Source: Camarhynchus parvulus (lineage: Eukaryota > Chordata > Aves > Passeriformes > Thraupidae). From it: a DNA stretch of 64,000 bases. Below the pieces are notes generated by a model. The model saw nothing but the letters and a program-made list of their open reading frames with translations, ran no database searches and was not told the DNA's origin. This document shows, piece by piece, positions 22,331 to 37,100 of this stretch. The first letter of the stretch is position 1; each line of letters opens with the position of its first letter. A program made the position numbers and the translations under genes. The stretch spans positions 58,341,994 to 58,405,993 of the forward strand of contig NC_044571.1 in NCBI RefSeq assembly GCF_901933205.1, written 5' to 3'.

Positions 22331-25300
22331 TCGCATAATACTGACAATCCCAATTGCCAAATCCAAGGTCCAGATTTGTCCCACCAAGCTTTAGGGGTCT
22401 GAAGCATTGGATTCATGAGTAGCCTCCCCTTAGGCTACAAAGACTCTCCAAAAGAAATAAGACCTGAGGTCCCCACTGGTTATAGGAGAAGACAACAGCC
22501 CCACAGATCCTGAATCAAAAGCATAAATTTAAATTAAACAAATTTAGACTCTGCTCTATAAACTTATTCTGGGGAGCAACTACAAATTGATTTGTTTGTG
22601 TGATGCATTTGATGAACTTTTAAATGGAATAAATGCATATGGATACAAATGTATGGATTTCCAGAACATTCAGAGCAGCCACTCTGACTAGTGTTATTCT
22701 TTTATCCAAAAGTTTCTCCACAACCTATTTCTGTGAGCATAGGTGTAAACATTTCATTGATGTTGTTCATTGTATCACCATAACTTATAGATATATATAG
22801 GTATAGAAATATAGAAATATAGAAAGCCCACTGAAATCTAAACTCTGTTTATGCAAGCCACTATGGTGCCATAATTGTAAAACACACAAAAATAAAAATT
22901 TATTGTGATCTAAATAACACAATCTAAATAGATAATATTGCAACATAAGAAAACTGTAAAGCATCCATAACTCCTTCTTTCCTCCTTTTGACAACACATA
23001 AAACCCTGCTGTGGTGAGAAAATTTTCACAGAAAAATGCAGCATTTTCTGATTAGAAAGCATCATTTTTTTAGGCAAAACTCTGCCAACAACAATAGTTT
23101 TCAAGAGGGTCTTTTGTTCATTCGTTTGAAAACAAGATGGAGAAACAAAATGCAAATAATTTGCCTATAATGAAAAGATAGTGTGGATCAAATGATGGGA
23201 TGAAATAACCAACTGGATGAGACATATTCAGGAGTACACTTCAGCCATTAAAAAAAAAAATTAAGAAAGATTCCTTTCCTGCCCTACATAGCATGTGAAA
23301 TAGTCATCCTGATTCAGAAGATATAATTTCTTTCACATAAATACATAACTGAGATGAGGAGAATCTTTTAAAAGTGAGGGATATATGCTGAAATTATTTC
23401 ATTTGATTCTTGTCACTGAATAGCTAGCATGGAAAGAGGAAAAGTTATATTTTTAATAGAGCACATATGTTGTTCACAATCTATCTTGAGCCCAAACTTT
23501 AAAGTAATAAAAAACATTCAAACTGTACTATTTTGTCAGCACCCACAGTCCTACACAATAGAAATACTTGTTATGGTAGCATAGTTTTTGGAATAAAACT
23601 GCCAGGAAACAGTGTTGCTGGATGGGGGCCAATGGAGAGGAGAAACACCTCCAGATGGATAGACCAGTCTTTCATCTGATTCCTGGATACCTCCTTGGGT
23701 GTCAAGGGATGCATAAACTCTTTCAAAAGTCTTTCAGTCAAAACCTAATAAACACAGAGTGACAAATTTATACAGTATAGGCAGAGACAACCCCACAGAA
23801 TGCATCATGGGCGTGTAAGCACAATAACATCAGCCTTTCACCCCTAAACTCTGGTGAGCAACAGCTAGAAGAAAAGAGGCAGATTCTGAAATCTGTGGGT
23901 TTGAGTTGGGGTACATACATTAATTCTTCTGAAAGCCAAACTCTTTCTGGATGTTATTGTTGGTGGTCCATATGTACACAGTGTCATGAAGCCCCAGAAG
24001 GATCTGTCGTTCTCAGTGTGGACAGTCTTCAGGAAGTTACAAACATCAGTGCATTAGTTCAGATTCACAACAACACAAATATCTCTTTACAGCAGTTTTA
24101 CTACTTAAAAAATCTTTAAGGGAAATTAATGTAATTAACTGCAACTTGATTGCCCTTCTCTACTGCCAAGAATTTGCAAAATACACACACACACAAAAAG
24201 ATATCTGAAATAATTCATCATATCAATAAACAGAGGAAGTATAATGAAATCCAGACTTAAAAAGAAAAAAATGTCTGATCATTTTTAGACCAGATGAAGG
24301 AAAGACTTTTTCCTGTCCTATTTCTGTTCACATGAAATTGGCACAGTATTAAGAATTATAAATAGAACAGAATCTACACCAACCATTTGTTTTTACTCTT
24401 AACTTTGTTTTTCTTTAATTTAAGTTATCTATATCGTATAATTAGAGATTGCTGTAAGGAAGCAATTTATCTCACAAACGTGACATTTCTAAATTTTCAT
24501 GAGTTGTGCTGATCACTGAACCCCTTAAATGAATGCCTTAAAACCATCTCTCTATTTAAAGGAACAATCTTACAAATGCTGAAACCTGCTTATTGGCAAC
24601 TGTAGTATCATTTGAAATGTCTGTGTCTCTGGGCACTTTAAACTAATATTTCATTAGCTGTTAAAACAGGGTAAGGTCTATGATCTCTATCGATTGCCAA
24701 ATGAGTTGTTGTGAGACCTTATTTTTCCCCTCTAGTACATCACTTTTTCTTGTTTGCTTGTTTTCTGCCTCTCATTCTGGAACATGTACAAGGGGTTTGC
24801 TTTATCAGAGATTAATAATACTACTGCTATATATATATTTTTTTTATTTGAAGTTTCTTTTTACATGTATTGAAATCTGAATTTTAATGCTACCTTTAGT
24901 TGGGTCATTAGCTATTCTTGACTCTCCTTGACAATAAAACTAAAAGTAAGAATTTTGGAAATAAATACAATTGCTATATTAAAATTCATAAATAGTTTGT
25001 TGAATTACAAGTTAGTAGAAAGAGCATGTTAAAGAGTTGTGGAAACATCCCAAATTCTCATTGCATCCTGATGTTCATAACCTTTCTTCCCAGATAAAGG
25101 TTGTTCATGATACTACATCAGTCATTCGCATGGTAAATGAGATGGACTTCCAAGGGTGAACAAAACTCTGGGCAGTAAAAACTGGATCTGCAGCACTTTT
25201 TTTTTCTTCTATTCTTCAGCTCAGTTTCATTAACTATTGCAGAGATCAATCTCCTTTACGTAGTGCATTTCTAATCACATTTGTGCTAGATGAGAATTCA

Positions 25301-26179
25301 TTAGGATCTGTAAATTGCACAGAAAAAGCACTGAGACCTAGCCACTGCTACTTTTCTATTAAGCAACTTTAAAAGGAAGTCATGCACATTATTTCTGCTA
25401 TCCTTTAGATTTTGGCAACCCAAGACAGAGAAATAAATGGTGATTTCATCTTTCTAAAACTCAGGGGGTGTTCACAGAGACGGGAACACATTTGATGAAT
25501 TTAGCTTTCATTTTGCTAAAGAGTTACTTACTAATAGCTCTCATTTTGAAATATATGAACAATTTCTAAAAATGTAATGTGCATATATTTTAGTATGAGA
25601 GCAGTCTTGAACCATTCCATTTACTGACATCCATAACAATGTGTTATATATTATTGATTTGATGGACACCACTTTCATAGTTATGGATATAGAAGGAAGA
25701 TAAATTCAATTCACTGAGGTAAGTGCTTATTCTTGCAGAGACACATTATTATGATTTTTTATTTCTAACAAGTATTCTTACAAGCATATAAATGCTCATA
25801 AACATAAGATGTTCTTTATATAAAGAATATCTCATAAACTATTCTGAATTCCAGTGAAAAAATACCCCGAATTGTTTGAGTTCCCACATATATCACAAAT
25901 TTTTTTCTATTATATCAACTTGACCACTTTTTAAAGTACACACTTCTTGATATACATACATATGTAAATGGATATACGTACATGTGTATGTAGTTATATC
26001 TGGCTGGAATGGAGTTAATTTTTTTCTTGAAAGTTGATTGTCGTGGCATTTTGCATGAAAGTTTCACTGATCAGAAAACAAATTGTGAGAAATTTCCTAA
26101 GTTTATTCTGACTGACTGAAGAATAATTATTCCTGTCTCTGCTTTTAGGACTGGTGTGTTTTTTATTGCATCGGGGATA
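22331..26179. other. AT-rich DNA with no recognised gene
   Basis: Only simple features were seen: TA/GA-rich repeats near 22785-22825, a poly-A tract near 23251, a short (AC)n near 24182 and TA-rich inverted words near 25951-25990. The open frames (up to 81 codons) lack motifs. No LTR or CR1 terminus was found. Confidence 0.45.
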
Positions 26180-27600
26180 ATCTCATATCAGAAGAATACT
26201 TTCAAGCGGGTAATAGTAGTGGGAGACTTGGCTATTAGATATAGACAAGTGGGTTTGTAATGTCTCAGAAAATTGGATGGTAATTTGCCTGCTGAATGCA
26301 AATGTAGTGAACTTCACAAGATGTTCAGAAAAGCAGGTGGGGGTCATGGGCCTTATTATTAATGATATAGAGGGGCATAGGAAAAAACATTCTAGAGGCT
26401 AAACTTGGACTCCAACCCAGGAGATCAACATCCTTGAGCTCCACCATAAGTTTCTGTGAAATAATTCTAGGCCCACATGTGAGGCCCAGGAGGCAGAGAG
26501 GAGGAATCAAATGTCCCAATGAATGAATGAATGATATTGTGATAGGGAGATGAGGCGTTTAGGAAGGGAAACAAAATAACCTACACAGGAAGAAAAACTT
26601 TCCCCTTAATCAAAGTGGAACAAAGTTGCTGGCACTAACAACTAAAAGATAACAAAGGAATATTTGAAATAAAACCCAGGCAGACAGCTAGGTGTTGGGG
26701 AATTTCCAGGCCTAATACTTGTTAATGTGTAACCAGGACTGCCTGACATTCACCACAGAGTTTTGAAGGAACCCAAGTGTGAAGTTGTAGAAGCAGAAGC
26801 CAAAATGTGTAAACATCATCACAAACTGCAGCTGTGCCAGAGGACTGGCAGGTCACCAATGTAACTCACAGGTAGGACAGGGCTCTGAAGGGAATCCTAG
26901 GAACTGCAGACATATGAACCTGGCCTCTTTCCTGAGTATCCATCTGGCAGACTCAGTAATAAAAGTTACAACCACTGAAATAACAAAAATGTGGAAAAAC
27001 ATAGTCTGATAGGAAAGACAGGAAGGATTCTTTTCTGTTAGGAAAGAATCTGAAGTCGAAAATCACCCCCAAAGCCCCTGTTGTTATTTGAGGAAGTTTG
27101 GAAGAGCAAACAGATAAGAAAGATAGGATGGTAACAAAATATTTGGAATTTGAAAAATTCTCTGAATAAAATTTAGTAACAAAAATAAGTTGTAACACGA
27201 AAAGTTGATTTTCTGGTTTGAAATGAGATTAAAGACAGTAAAGCAAGTTCACTTTCTGGGTGGAAAAGGTTCATCAATAGATTCTCCATAAATCACTGTG
27301 AAGATTAGTTTCATTCAACATTTTCATCAACGACTTGGAGTAGAAGTCTGCAGTGAAACCTTCACGTTTTCAGGTGACAACAAATCCTCGAGTTTAAATG
27401 TAAATAAATGTAGGATGATATGTCATGGGAAAAGATTTCTAAATCACATCTGCTGAATCCTGAATTGGAGCTCACAACCTGGAATAGAAATGTTGAAGTC
27501 AAAGTCACTGTTTTCTAGAAACATCAGCTCATTATGCAACTAAAGCATTAAAAACAAAATTCTTGAGCACCATCACAAAGGGATAGAAGATGTTATCTTA
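26180..27600 (+). mobile_element. Very old CR1/L3-like LINE remnant, sense
   Basis: Scattered stretches in the right order resemble the ORF2 of an old sauropsid CR1-like LINE. 'gaggactggcaggtcaccaa' (26851) recalls the WKVANV-type region before the reverse transcriptase. 'ttcatcaacgacttggag' (27322) recalls the FINDL segment just before the catalytic box. 'gagcaccatcacaaagggat' lies near 27565. Everything between is filled with stops and indels. It is much more diverged than the other CR1 copies here. The left limit is a guess. Confidence 0.45.
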
Positions 27601-27605
27601 GAAAA

Positions 27606-28530
27606 TAATAGAATCATTTAGGTTAAAAAACTGCTAAGATCACCGACTCAAATCATTAACCCAGGACTTCCAAGACCTCCACTAATCCATGTCTTTAAGC
27701 ATCACATATACATCTTTAAATACCTCCAAAACTGAAAACAGTTCTCAAGGTGCAGCCTCATCAGTGCTGAGAACAACCACAGTGCTGAGGGGCACTGTGT
27801 CTAGACTTGCTGTCCTTTTCTGATCCAGGCCAGGATGCCGCTAGCCCTCTTGATCCCCTGGGCACAGCTGGCTCATGTCCAGCTGCTGTTGACCAGCACC
27901 CCCAGGTCCTTTTCTGCTGGGCACCTTTCCTGCCACTCTGCCCCCAGCCTGCAGCTCAGTCTGGGGCTGTTGTGACTTAGCCTTATTCACCCTTGTACCA
28001 CTGACCTCAGCCTATCAGTACAGACTGTCCAGGGCCCTGTGTAGAGACTTTCTGACCTTCAGCAGATTAACACTGCTGCCCAACTTGTTGTCATCTGTGA
28101 ACTTACTGAGAGTACACTCAATCGCCTCATCCAAAGAACGGATAAAAGTATTTAACAGACCTGACTCTAATACTGAGCCCTGGAGAACACCACTTGTGAC
28201 TGGGCACCAAATGGATTTAATTCCATTCACCACCACTCCTTTGACAGACCATGCAGGCAGTTTTCATGCAGTGAGCAGTCACCTTCCCAAACCATGAACA
28301 GCCAGTTTCCCCAGGAGGAGGTGTCAAAGGCTGTACTGAAGTGTAGAGAGACAACATTCACAGCCTTTCCCTGATCCACTAAAAGTGTTACCCCGTCATA
28401 GAAGGAGATCAGGCTGGCCAAGCAGGACTCGCCTTTCATAAACCCATTCTGGCTGTGCCTGATCCTCTCATTGTCCTTTGCATGCCACATGATGGCACTG
28501 AAGATGATCTGCTCCTGTAGAATATCTTGG
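27606..28530 (-). mobile_element. CR1 LINE, antisense, spanning RT domain
   Basis: This antisense CR1 starts with a worn 3' terminal motif (aatagaatcattt) and extends into the reverse transcriptase. Two minus-strand frames carry protein signal. Frame 28227-28490 has QNGFMKGESCLASL and a motif-A block reading L-H-F-S-T-A-F-D, in which the usual first aspartate is His. Frame 28015-28236 has SGVLQGSVLE and the catalytic box F-T-D-D (residues 46-49, the Asp pair at 28090-28095). The frames are out of register, so the enzyme is dead. Part of the 3' region between about 27640 and 27745 is diverged. Confidence 0.9.
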
Positions 28531-28549
28531 AGTGTATGCGTCTTGCCTA

Positions 28550-28645
28550 TTGTGCAGCTGGGTTTTCTCTACATTTCAAAGACAGAGTGGAGTTAGAAAG
28601 GGCACAGAAAAGGGCAACTGCAGCAATTATGGAGCTTGAATAGAA
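28550..28645 (+). mobile_element. Short CR1 scrap, sense
   Basis: The segment 'gttagaaagggcacagaaaa' with 'gggcaactgcagcaat' matches the sense wording of CR1 ORF2 near its C-terminus. It lies next to an antisense CR1, so the two form a head-on pair. It is under 100 bp and its limits are uncertain. Confidence 0.5.
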
Positions 28646-29127
28646 GCAATCCTGCCTTTTAAAATACCTTTTTTCAATAAAAAGAGTAAGACTGAGTGTA
28701 TCCTAGGTGGGTACATCCCTAGAAGGCTGACCCCTTAGTCATTTGCTGAAGAGAGATATTTAAGTCAAAGGCATTTTTTAGACATGTAGTATTTCAGAGA
28801 AATTTTAGGATATCTTGATTGGGAATTTAAATTTAATTCAGGGCCATGTCTTTTGGGCCAGGAACCTGAAAACTGAGTATTATCTTCAGCAAAACTGAGT
28901 TAATTTTCAGATTCAGAAACCAAGGGCTTGAATTACTTGCCTAATCAAGAGCAAAGTAAGGTCCTTGCACCACTAACATTTTTAGAATATCTGATACATC
29001 TGCACAGGTACTGTGCATGTAACACCATGTCCTCTGGAGCAGCAGATGGAGGCCAAAACAGAAAAATCGGTGCATTTTACAGTTATGTACAGGAAATAAA
29101 ACTGCACACACTATATCCTATCTGCAA

Positions 29128-29255
29128 TCAAAAAACAAAACAAAACAAGACAACAAATACAAAAAACAAACAAACAAAACCCCAAATAACCCCCCCTAAA
29201 AAAACACACAAAAACCCCCAAACCCCTCCACACAAAAAACCCAGACAAAAGAACA
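29128..29255. repeat. A/C-rich low-complexity tract
   Basis: Runs of aaaac, aaaca and cccc dominate. The Lys/Thr/Pro/Asn-rich open frame through it is compositional and not a protein. Confidence 0.9.
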
Positions 29256-30705
29256 ATCACCTGAAAAATACAGGAGCAAATAATATCAGGAGGCTAAATA
29301 TTCTGTCTGTAGTTTCACTCATGTAATAGCAAATAGCAGCTTTCTCAGTTCTTATTGATGAGAAAATGATGATGGATTTGAAACAGATAAATGCAAGTTC
29401 TGCTCAGCCCAAATATGTAGATTATTATCTACGTGTTCTGCTATAGCATCTAAACTTCACACAATATCCACTTTTACCCTTGGAATTTCTTACTGGCTGC
29501 AAGTCTAAAGCTTTATACAATGAAGTATAATTTACCTGACAGTTAGCTGACAAATAAAAATAGATAATATCTTGAGCAGTATCAAACTTACTTTAAATTT
29601 GCAGTTCACCAATTTCTACTGAAGAAATTAAAATGCAATATCTCAGTTTACTCTAGTAACATGGCTTTTAGTGAGTATGATTTCACTTTAAAATGTTACT
29701 TTTTCTCCCTTAAAAAACAAGACAACTTAATGTGCTTTAAAATTGAATTTAAAATTATGATAGTAATGAAAGTAAGGGACAGCTGAAAAAGAAACTTCTC
29801 TTGACTACCAAATAGTTGAGTTCTCATTGGAGTTTCTGTTGTGCAACATTGTTCCACAAATTTTTCTTAAATGTTGGCAGACTGCATCTGCATAATTCAG
29901 ACTGAAAATTCATCTCCTCTCTAGGCAACTAAGGGGGAAAGGAAAAAGGGAAAGAAAAGAAAATAAAAAAGGCAAGACTTTGGGACAATGCCTGCAGCTT
30001 TGTAAAATGCTGTGGATTGTGTTATGTTTTCTTTCTAAAAAAATGAACACAAGAAAAGAAAGGTGGAAACCTTCATCACTGACTGAATGTCATGTTTTGG
30101 TATTGCTTGGGCTGAATGTTTTGATTTTTATTTCTAATTTTCTTTTCAGTTAGACTACTCTGTTAAAGTAAAATAAAACAAACTGTAAACACTGAGAGAG
30201 TCATGTTGACATGAAATGTTTTCACTAGGATTTTAATCTTTTATTTCATGGAATATTCAAGTTTATTTCAAATTTAGAATGAAACCAAACAATGATATAC
30301 TTCAGTAACAGAATCCATACAACTCTTCCCCAATTCAAACAGTACAGCTAAGTAGATTTCAATAAGGATGTGAGGAAAGGTAAACTTACAAAAACATTGA
30401 TGAAAAAAAATCTCCTCAAAAATATTTATCAAACCAGTGGTAGTATAAATATGTTTAATAGTTCTCATGCATTTCATAAATTGCATTTAGTGTTTTGATG
30501 ATAAGTGGTCTCACAATTTTACATGTTTTTTTGATATCGTCTAGATAGCTGTATTCTATGTATATTTTAGACTTCACTTCAGTGGACTGTAACTGACTTC
30601 ATTTGGGGGACTAAAAGATCTGACCAAAAATTTAGATAGCAAGCCGGATTCACTTATCAGTTTGGGACGCCTGTTCCATACAAGTAATAAAATTTATTTT
30701 TGCAT

Positions 30706-30731
30706 TAATATTTAGTAGTAATATTTAGTAG
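30706..30731. repeat. 13-bp tandem duplication
   Basis: Two perfect adjacent copies of taatatttagtag. It is a short slippage duplication. Confidence 0.9.
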
Positions 30732-31077
30732 TAATCGATTATCTGAATGATAATGATTATTATTGTATAAGAATAATAAAATGTTTCTTAAATGAAACTA
30801 TAACACATTTAACAATAAACCCCGCTGTTTTGATTGCTCATTTCCTAATTAAGTTATTTAATTGACTATCAGAAAACACTATTAAAGAAGGGAAATTGAC
30901 GATTTAAAAAAAAATTGATACATCTCTACATATTCAGACAGAGAAAGAGAAGAATAGTGTTTATATGGATGTATACTGATCTCACCCATAGTTTGCCTAC
31001 AGAAAATTTAAAATGTTTTGTTTGTTTAGAAATTTATAAAGTGACAAAGTAAGAGATAACCTTTAAATGAACATGGA

Positions 31078-31100
31078 GAATGAATGAATGAATAAATGAA
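31078..31100. repeat. Short (TGAA)n
   Basis: About five imperfect tetranucleotide units (gaatgaatgaatgaataaat). A similar short run occurs at 26518-26535. Confidence 0.85.
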
Positions 31101-34100
31101 CTTCTGGGTAGAACACTTTGTAATTGGTGGATTGCTTGTCTCCCACTAAAGGTTTTGATATTGCCTGCGGAAGAAAAATAAAACACACAGTAGTTCCCAT
31201 GTTACTGCAACCAATAGCACTAAACCTGAGTGCTATAATTCTTGAAGAAGAGGTAAAAGAGGTTCTTAGATTAACAGAGACAAATTTTGATCTTGAATGG
31301 GAAAATGACACCCATAAAATTTTCACAAAACTTAATGTGTTCCTCCCAGATATTTCTATCACATGTTTAATCTTTCTCTGCTTTTTCAGCCTTATTTAAT
31401 TTTTAAACCAGTTGTGATCAGTTCTACAACTAGACCAGAAGATACCAAGCCAACATTTCCATCTTTCTCTTATAAATATTATATCAAAAATGATTGACCT
31501 GTTGTTTATCGGTTTCAACTACAGTTGGACTGAAGAAAAACACAAAGGACTATTAGGGTTTTGCTACTCTAGGAACTTGTGCTGAGACAGGGAATGCTGA
31601 ATCATTTTCCAATTTCTCTTTTCTCTTCTTTGTAATGTTTATTTTCCACAAATAATAGTTGAGAATTTCTGCAAACAAAGAGAAATGAGAAATTCCAGAT
31701 ATATTACAAAAACCTTTTTAGGGGAAAAGGATTGTTCTTCAGTTTTGTTATTTCTTAGACTTTTGGAACTATGATTCTTAAGTTTCCTTGCTTTTCACTT
31801 TGTAAGTGTGTATTTTGTGTTGATAATAGATGCATTGTAGTTTCTGCAAAGCATTCAGGGAAAAAGAATTATTTTTATGTATTTTGTAACTACTTTGGGT
31901 TTTCTTTATGAACTTTTCAAGAGGCACACCATTTTTAGAAAGAAGAATTTTGCCCTCTAAAACACTGTCAGAGTGTGAACTTCTGTATTACACGTCATTT
32001 TTGAAAAGTAAATTATGGACTCTCCTTAAGACTATATGGCATTTAATATAAAACCAACGGTGATTGTTACTAATTAGCTGAAGTTCTGAATATGAGTGAC
32101 TGCTTCTCACTTTAGGATATTCTAGGTACAGAAGAGTGAATCAGGCATAAATAAAGGGAGATGTAAAGCAAAGTGACAGAAAATTGCAACATAGATCGTG
32201 TATTGTATGGTCAGTTATTTGTTAATTGTGATAAAATATGCAGCTCCACACAAGGCAAAAGGCCACATCTAAATGTCAAAAGGACATCTTACCTAACCTA
32301 ACCTAATAATATCCAAGGCCACTTAGAGTGATTGCATAGGCCTGATTAATTTTGCCATTGAATAATGTATTGAAATAGCCATGCAAGATTTTAATTAATT
32401 GATGAGTATGTGGTTTCCTTATCCATATTTTAGCATTAGACGACCAATCATAGTCTTTCAGTCAATTAGTCAAAAAATCTTTCCATAATTCTTGTTTCTC
32501 AGTGCTAGCAATTTCCTACTGTAAGATGTGACTCAATGTAAAGAATTTTACAACATTTGCAATATTTGTATTTCAGCCACTAATCTGATGAAAATATCCA
32601 GTAAATAATTCACTAGTTTATGTAAAAATCAAGTGATATTTGAAATGAAGGGGAAAAGAAAGATACAGGGATAAAGTTTCATTATTTTTTAAGGCTTACT
32701 TTGGTGTTTTTTGCTTATAGCTGGAAACAGTCAAACATCATGACATAGGGATTATTTAGAAAAGCTCTATCTCCGCAATAGAGTGAACAGTAGTTCAGTC
32801 TCACTTTCCTCAATAAATTCTGGATTTCAGGAGCCTACAAAGTCTTTTTTTTTATAATAAACCACACAAATTTTGGTAAAAGGAGTTTGAAAATGGTTTA
32901 TTGTGGTTGTTCAACAAGACACAGTGGCCTTAAATGAGAAAGATATACAGTTATATATGTCTGGAAAGACTGAAAAGACATTTGACTTTACAATGCAGGC
33001 AAACACACAACTTTATGCAATGACTGAAAACTGTGCAGAGAGGTGTTTAAAACATGGAGACTATGTGAGAACTGATTTTTATGCACTAAAAATATAACAC
33101 AAAATATTACACATTTTTTATTTTTGTAAAAAACCTACCCACATGGTAGGCCATAACCGTTTTTCCCACAAGGAAGAAAAAGCTATCACATCATTAAAAG
33201 AAGAAAACTATCTGTTTTATTTAAGCATCAACTCTTTTCTCTCATCTCAGAAAGCTACTCAACAATAAATTTCAGTTCTATTTCTTACCCTGATTGTCTC
33301 ACCTTTCTGAAACATAGATTATAGATGTCCTCCTTCCAGCTAGGTCAGACAATTGCTATTCTTTCAGACAGTGGTTTTGGTATGGAGGAAAGGGTACAAT
33401 CATGCTGTACCAGACACTAGAATTTCAATCACTTTTTCCTGGTTTCCTTAAACACTTCTCCTAACTTTGCTTAGAATGTCAGTGTTTTGAGGCGTTTCCT
33501 CCCACTCTGATAACAGATTCTGCAGAGGGCAACTGCCACATGAAATCAGCAGCAACTAATTTACTTAACTTTTCCCCATTATTTTTTCTGTAGTTTATTA
33601 GTTAAAAAATGTCTCGTGAATCAGTATGGACAAAAAATACCTTTTTCCTTGGCAAAGAAATTGAACACTACTGCCTATAAATAATCTTATTTCTCAAAAA
33701 TTATATTTTCTATAAATTTTTTATACTCATAAAAACTTTATCAGCCAAGCAGACAGTAGAAGTGGCACCGAAATAATTGTTATAGTAAATTTATTACCAT
33801 CTGTCTTAATTACATTTATATATAGAACTAGCTGGTGGTGTGCCAGTTTCTTTCTGAGGTTGTTCCAGTATTCTTCCTTATTCAAATTATGCAAAATTTT
33901 GTTTTGAATATAGGTGTAAGTACTTAATTTTTACTTGCATATGATTGATATTGCTGGACAAACATGCCTTGTTACTCATAGCTGAAATATTTTTGTACAT
34001 TACTTGGGCACAGAGGAAGAAACATTTTTCCATGCTTTGCTAGGTAGAGGTGACACATATGCTTCAGTTGTTACTGTCTTGATGATTCACTTTATTCCAA

Positions 34101-37100
34101 AGGTTAATACAGTTTCTGAATGTCATTGACTCTATAGTATGCATGAATTTATGATAAAATTACAGGTCAATATATAATGCCTTTCCATTTTTCACTTTAT
34201 CCAGAATTTAGTGATAATACAGATTAACTACTTAGATACTAATTAATAGAAGGTATTATATTAAAAAAATTAATGGAAAATCTTTTCTTGAGCCTAATTT
34301 TTGTTGAAAAAAATATTGTTCAAATATCATGAAAGTGTGTCAGCTGTTAACAGAGGAAAACTCTTTGAAGACCCTGCCCTGAAGAGACTCTCATAAAACA
34401 AATCCCGATAAAACCCCTAAACTTCACAAGCTGTCTTGCAATTAGCTGAGTGACAGACTCTCACATTCCCCCCCCTTCACTGGCCACTAAATTTTTAGTA
34501 TTCATCCATATTTACTTATGCCAGCCTCTATTTTCCCCCACATTTCTGTAAGAAAAAGAAACAGCGTGAATCAAACCTACACATCTCCTGCCTTCCTTTC
34601 CTCTGAGTTTATCTCACTTGTGTTATTCTCAGTACTCAGTCTAAGCAATACTAAATGAGTGGCAGAAGGAGGATTATTACAGTATTATTCCAAATGTTCT
34701 TATTTAAAATTTTTCTGCTTCCCTTCTTCTTGCTGTATTGGATTGTCCCAAGAATATATATAGCATCCTGTTACACATTCAAAATGCAATTGAAACAATT
34801 TTTAAATTAGAGGCAATATACCCAAAAATGTAGGAAAGACCTGTATGTCTTCAGGGCAGAAATCAGAGTATATGATAGTATGCAACCAAATACAAAAAAT
34901 TCTTTATGGTACAAGGACTTAGGACATTATCATTACTCAGGCAATTAAGATTTTGAGGAAAGAACTAAGTGTGATATCTACTTGATTCTGTTCTTAGAGC
35001 ACCAAATTTGAATCATCCTATAGGACATTCCCTTTGCTCTTGACTATGGATACAATTCTGAGTGTTTCTTGTGCTGTGGCTTATTTGTTCTACTGAATTA
35101 CTATACTCTTTTCACATGGTGACAATAAGCTAACAGGAATTCTGTCTATGGCTAAACTCTAAAATTAATATTTCAATATTGAGAATAATACATACTAAAC
35201 ATTTCTAATAATACAGGTCTAAGATCACCTGGGCTGAGTTTATTACATGAAATGATCAACTGAATAACGAAACTGTCAAGAATTCTACTACTCTTCTTCA
35301 ATGATTAAGAACGGTTGATTAATACTAGCATGATTTTACAAATAATCCTGTTCAATTTCTTTTCAGTTTGCTGTTATATCATGATGGGACTTGATTATTA
35401 CAGTAAGTAGTAATTTTGCTTCCCATCATGATTTAGCATTAATCTTATGATTACATACTTGGTTTCAATTATTAGCCACAAAGGAAACCAACAATATATT
35501 ATTTATGGTAATGGACATCAATTTGGATTTCAGGTGTATTTTGGTTTTGGTAACTTTACTGTGCTAGAAATTAAAAATATATCTTCTTCGGTCAAGTATT
35601 TAAATTCATGGAACGACTAAATTTGTCCTAAATAATTGAATGCCAGCTACTACAATTGAAAAAATACACCAGGAAAACAATTCTTACTTTTCTTTGGTAG
35701 AGTGGGAAAACTATCGACAAATAAGAAGAGCAAGGTCTCATTTTGAAATTTTTAATGTATGTAAAACAAGACTATACCAAATCATATTGGATAGCTGTTA
35801 CATACTCTGTTACTGATTTTACTTGTCTGAGTAAGACAAAAAGAAATTCCGGGGCAGTAAAATATAAATATGTAGAATAATGATTTTCAGTGACAAGTCT
35901 ACTAGACACTGGTGAGTGAAACATAAAAGACACTCAGCAAGACCAAGAAAGAAATCAGTTTAAGAGACATGAGAAAGTGTGAGGGTTTGTAGGATGATTG
36001 TGTTCATACTTCTCTTTATCCCAGTTCACAGAACAATATGAAAATTTGCATAACAGAGTGAATGCAGGAACTTGAACACAGTAATGAATATGCTAACTGT
36101 ATTGGATCATTATAGGTGTAGGAAGGTTATGCCCATTTGAAACCTACTGAATAAAACATTGTACAGAAGTTACTAATCAAAATATTCTAACAGTATTATA
36201 CACCTTCTATTTTTAGTTTGTTTAAGTGCAGATGGATCATGTATGCTCTGATTATACTCGGTGATAGCTGCACAATTTCAGTGTGACCCTGACCTTGTTG
36301 TACACACAAGTTATCCACAACCAAATTTACTCTGGATGGAAGATTTGTGACGTAGGGAGATAAACATTACTCAAGACTTGATCTTCTCTGCTAAAAAATG
36401 TCACTAGCAGAGGAATTGTCACAAAAAAAATTTAAAAAAATCCAACATAACATTTGCTATGACTGGAGAAAGGAAGAATTTTAAAGTAAATGGAGTTTAG
36501 GTGATACAAGTGAAACATCTACAGCAAGGTACTCCTATGAAATCCAGGCAAACACACATCTGGGACCCTAAATACTGCATTATCTCGATTGGCACTAGAG
36601 CCAGAACTGGTGATCTCTCTTTATTACTTCCTTTATTCCTTTCTTTCTCTCTCCCTTTCTAATTTCCTTCTCTATCTTACCTTTCACCTTGCCCATTATT
36701 CAAAACCCACTACCACAGGGTGCTTATGCTAGAAGATAAGAGACTACCAATACCAATTTCCATGCAATAATGAAAGTCTTTAAGCTTCTTTTGTGGACCC
36801 TTTGACTTTTTTCATTCTTTTTCAAACACAAGCATCTGTGAATCTTGAGTGCTCCCTTCCTCTTGAGTGCATCTGTATTAATAGGAGCTTTGAAGCATTA
36901 TTGCTTCTCTCCTACCACTTCCATAACACATACCTTAGTTTCTTTCTCTCTTTCAAAACTGATTTGTATGTTTTCGTTTTGTTTTTTCTCTGCCAATCAC
37001 TCTGCCCTTTATTATCCTAGTAGTACAAAACTGAACACAGTAGCCTTATTGAGATTTCATTATGGTTTAAATGTCATTTCATAAAAACATAATTAAATGC

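Noticed and set aside
28928..29326. 132-codon plus-strand frame
   Set aside because: Most of it is Lys/Thr/Pro/Asn from an A/C-rich simple tract.
31063..31399. Overlapping 99- and 91-codon frames on opposite strands, with a strong acceptor context on the minus strand near 31170
   Set aside because: No usable donor follows the acceptor, neither frame matches a family I know, and a small likeness to transporter GSNIGT motifs is too weak to use.
32291..32307. cctaacctaaccta telomere-like run
   Set aside because: Repeat unit is 5 bp (cctaa), not the 6-bp vertebrate telomere unit, and only about three units are present.
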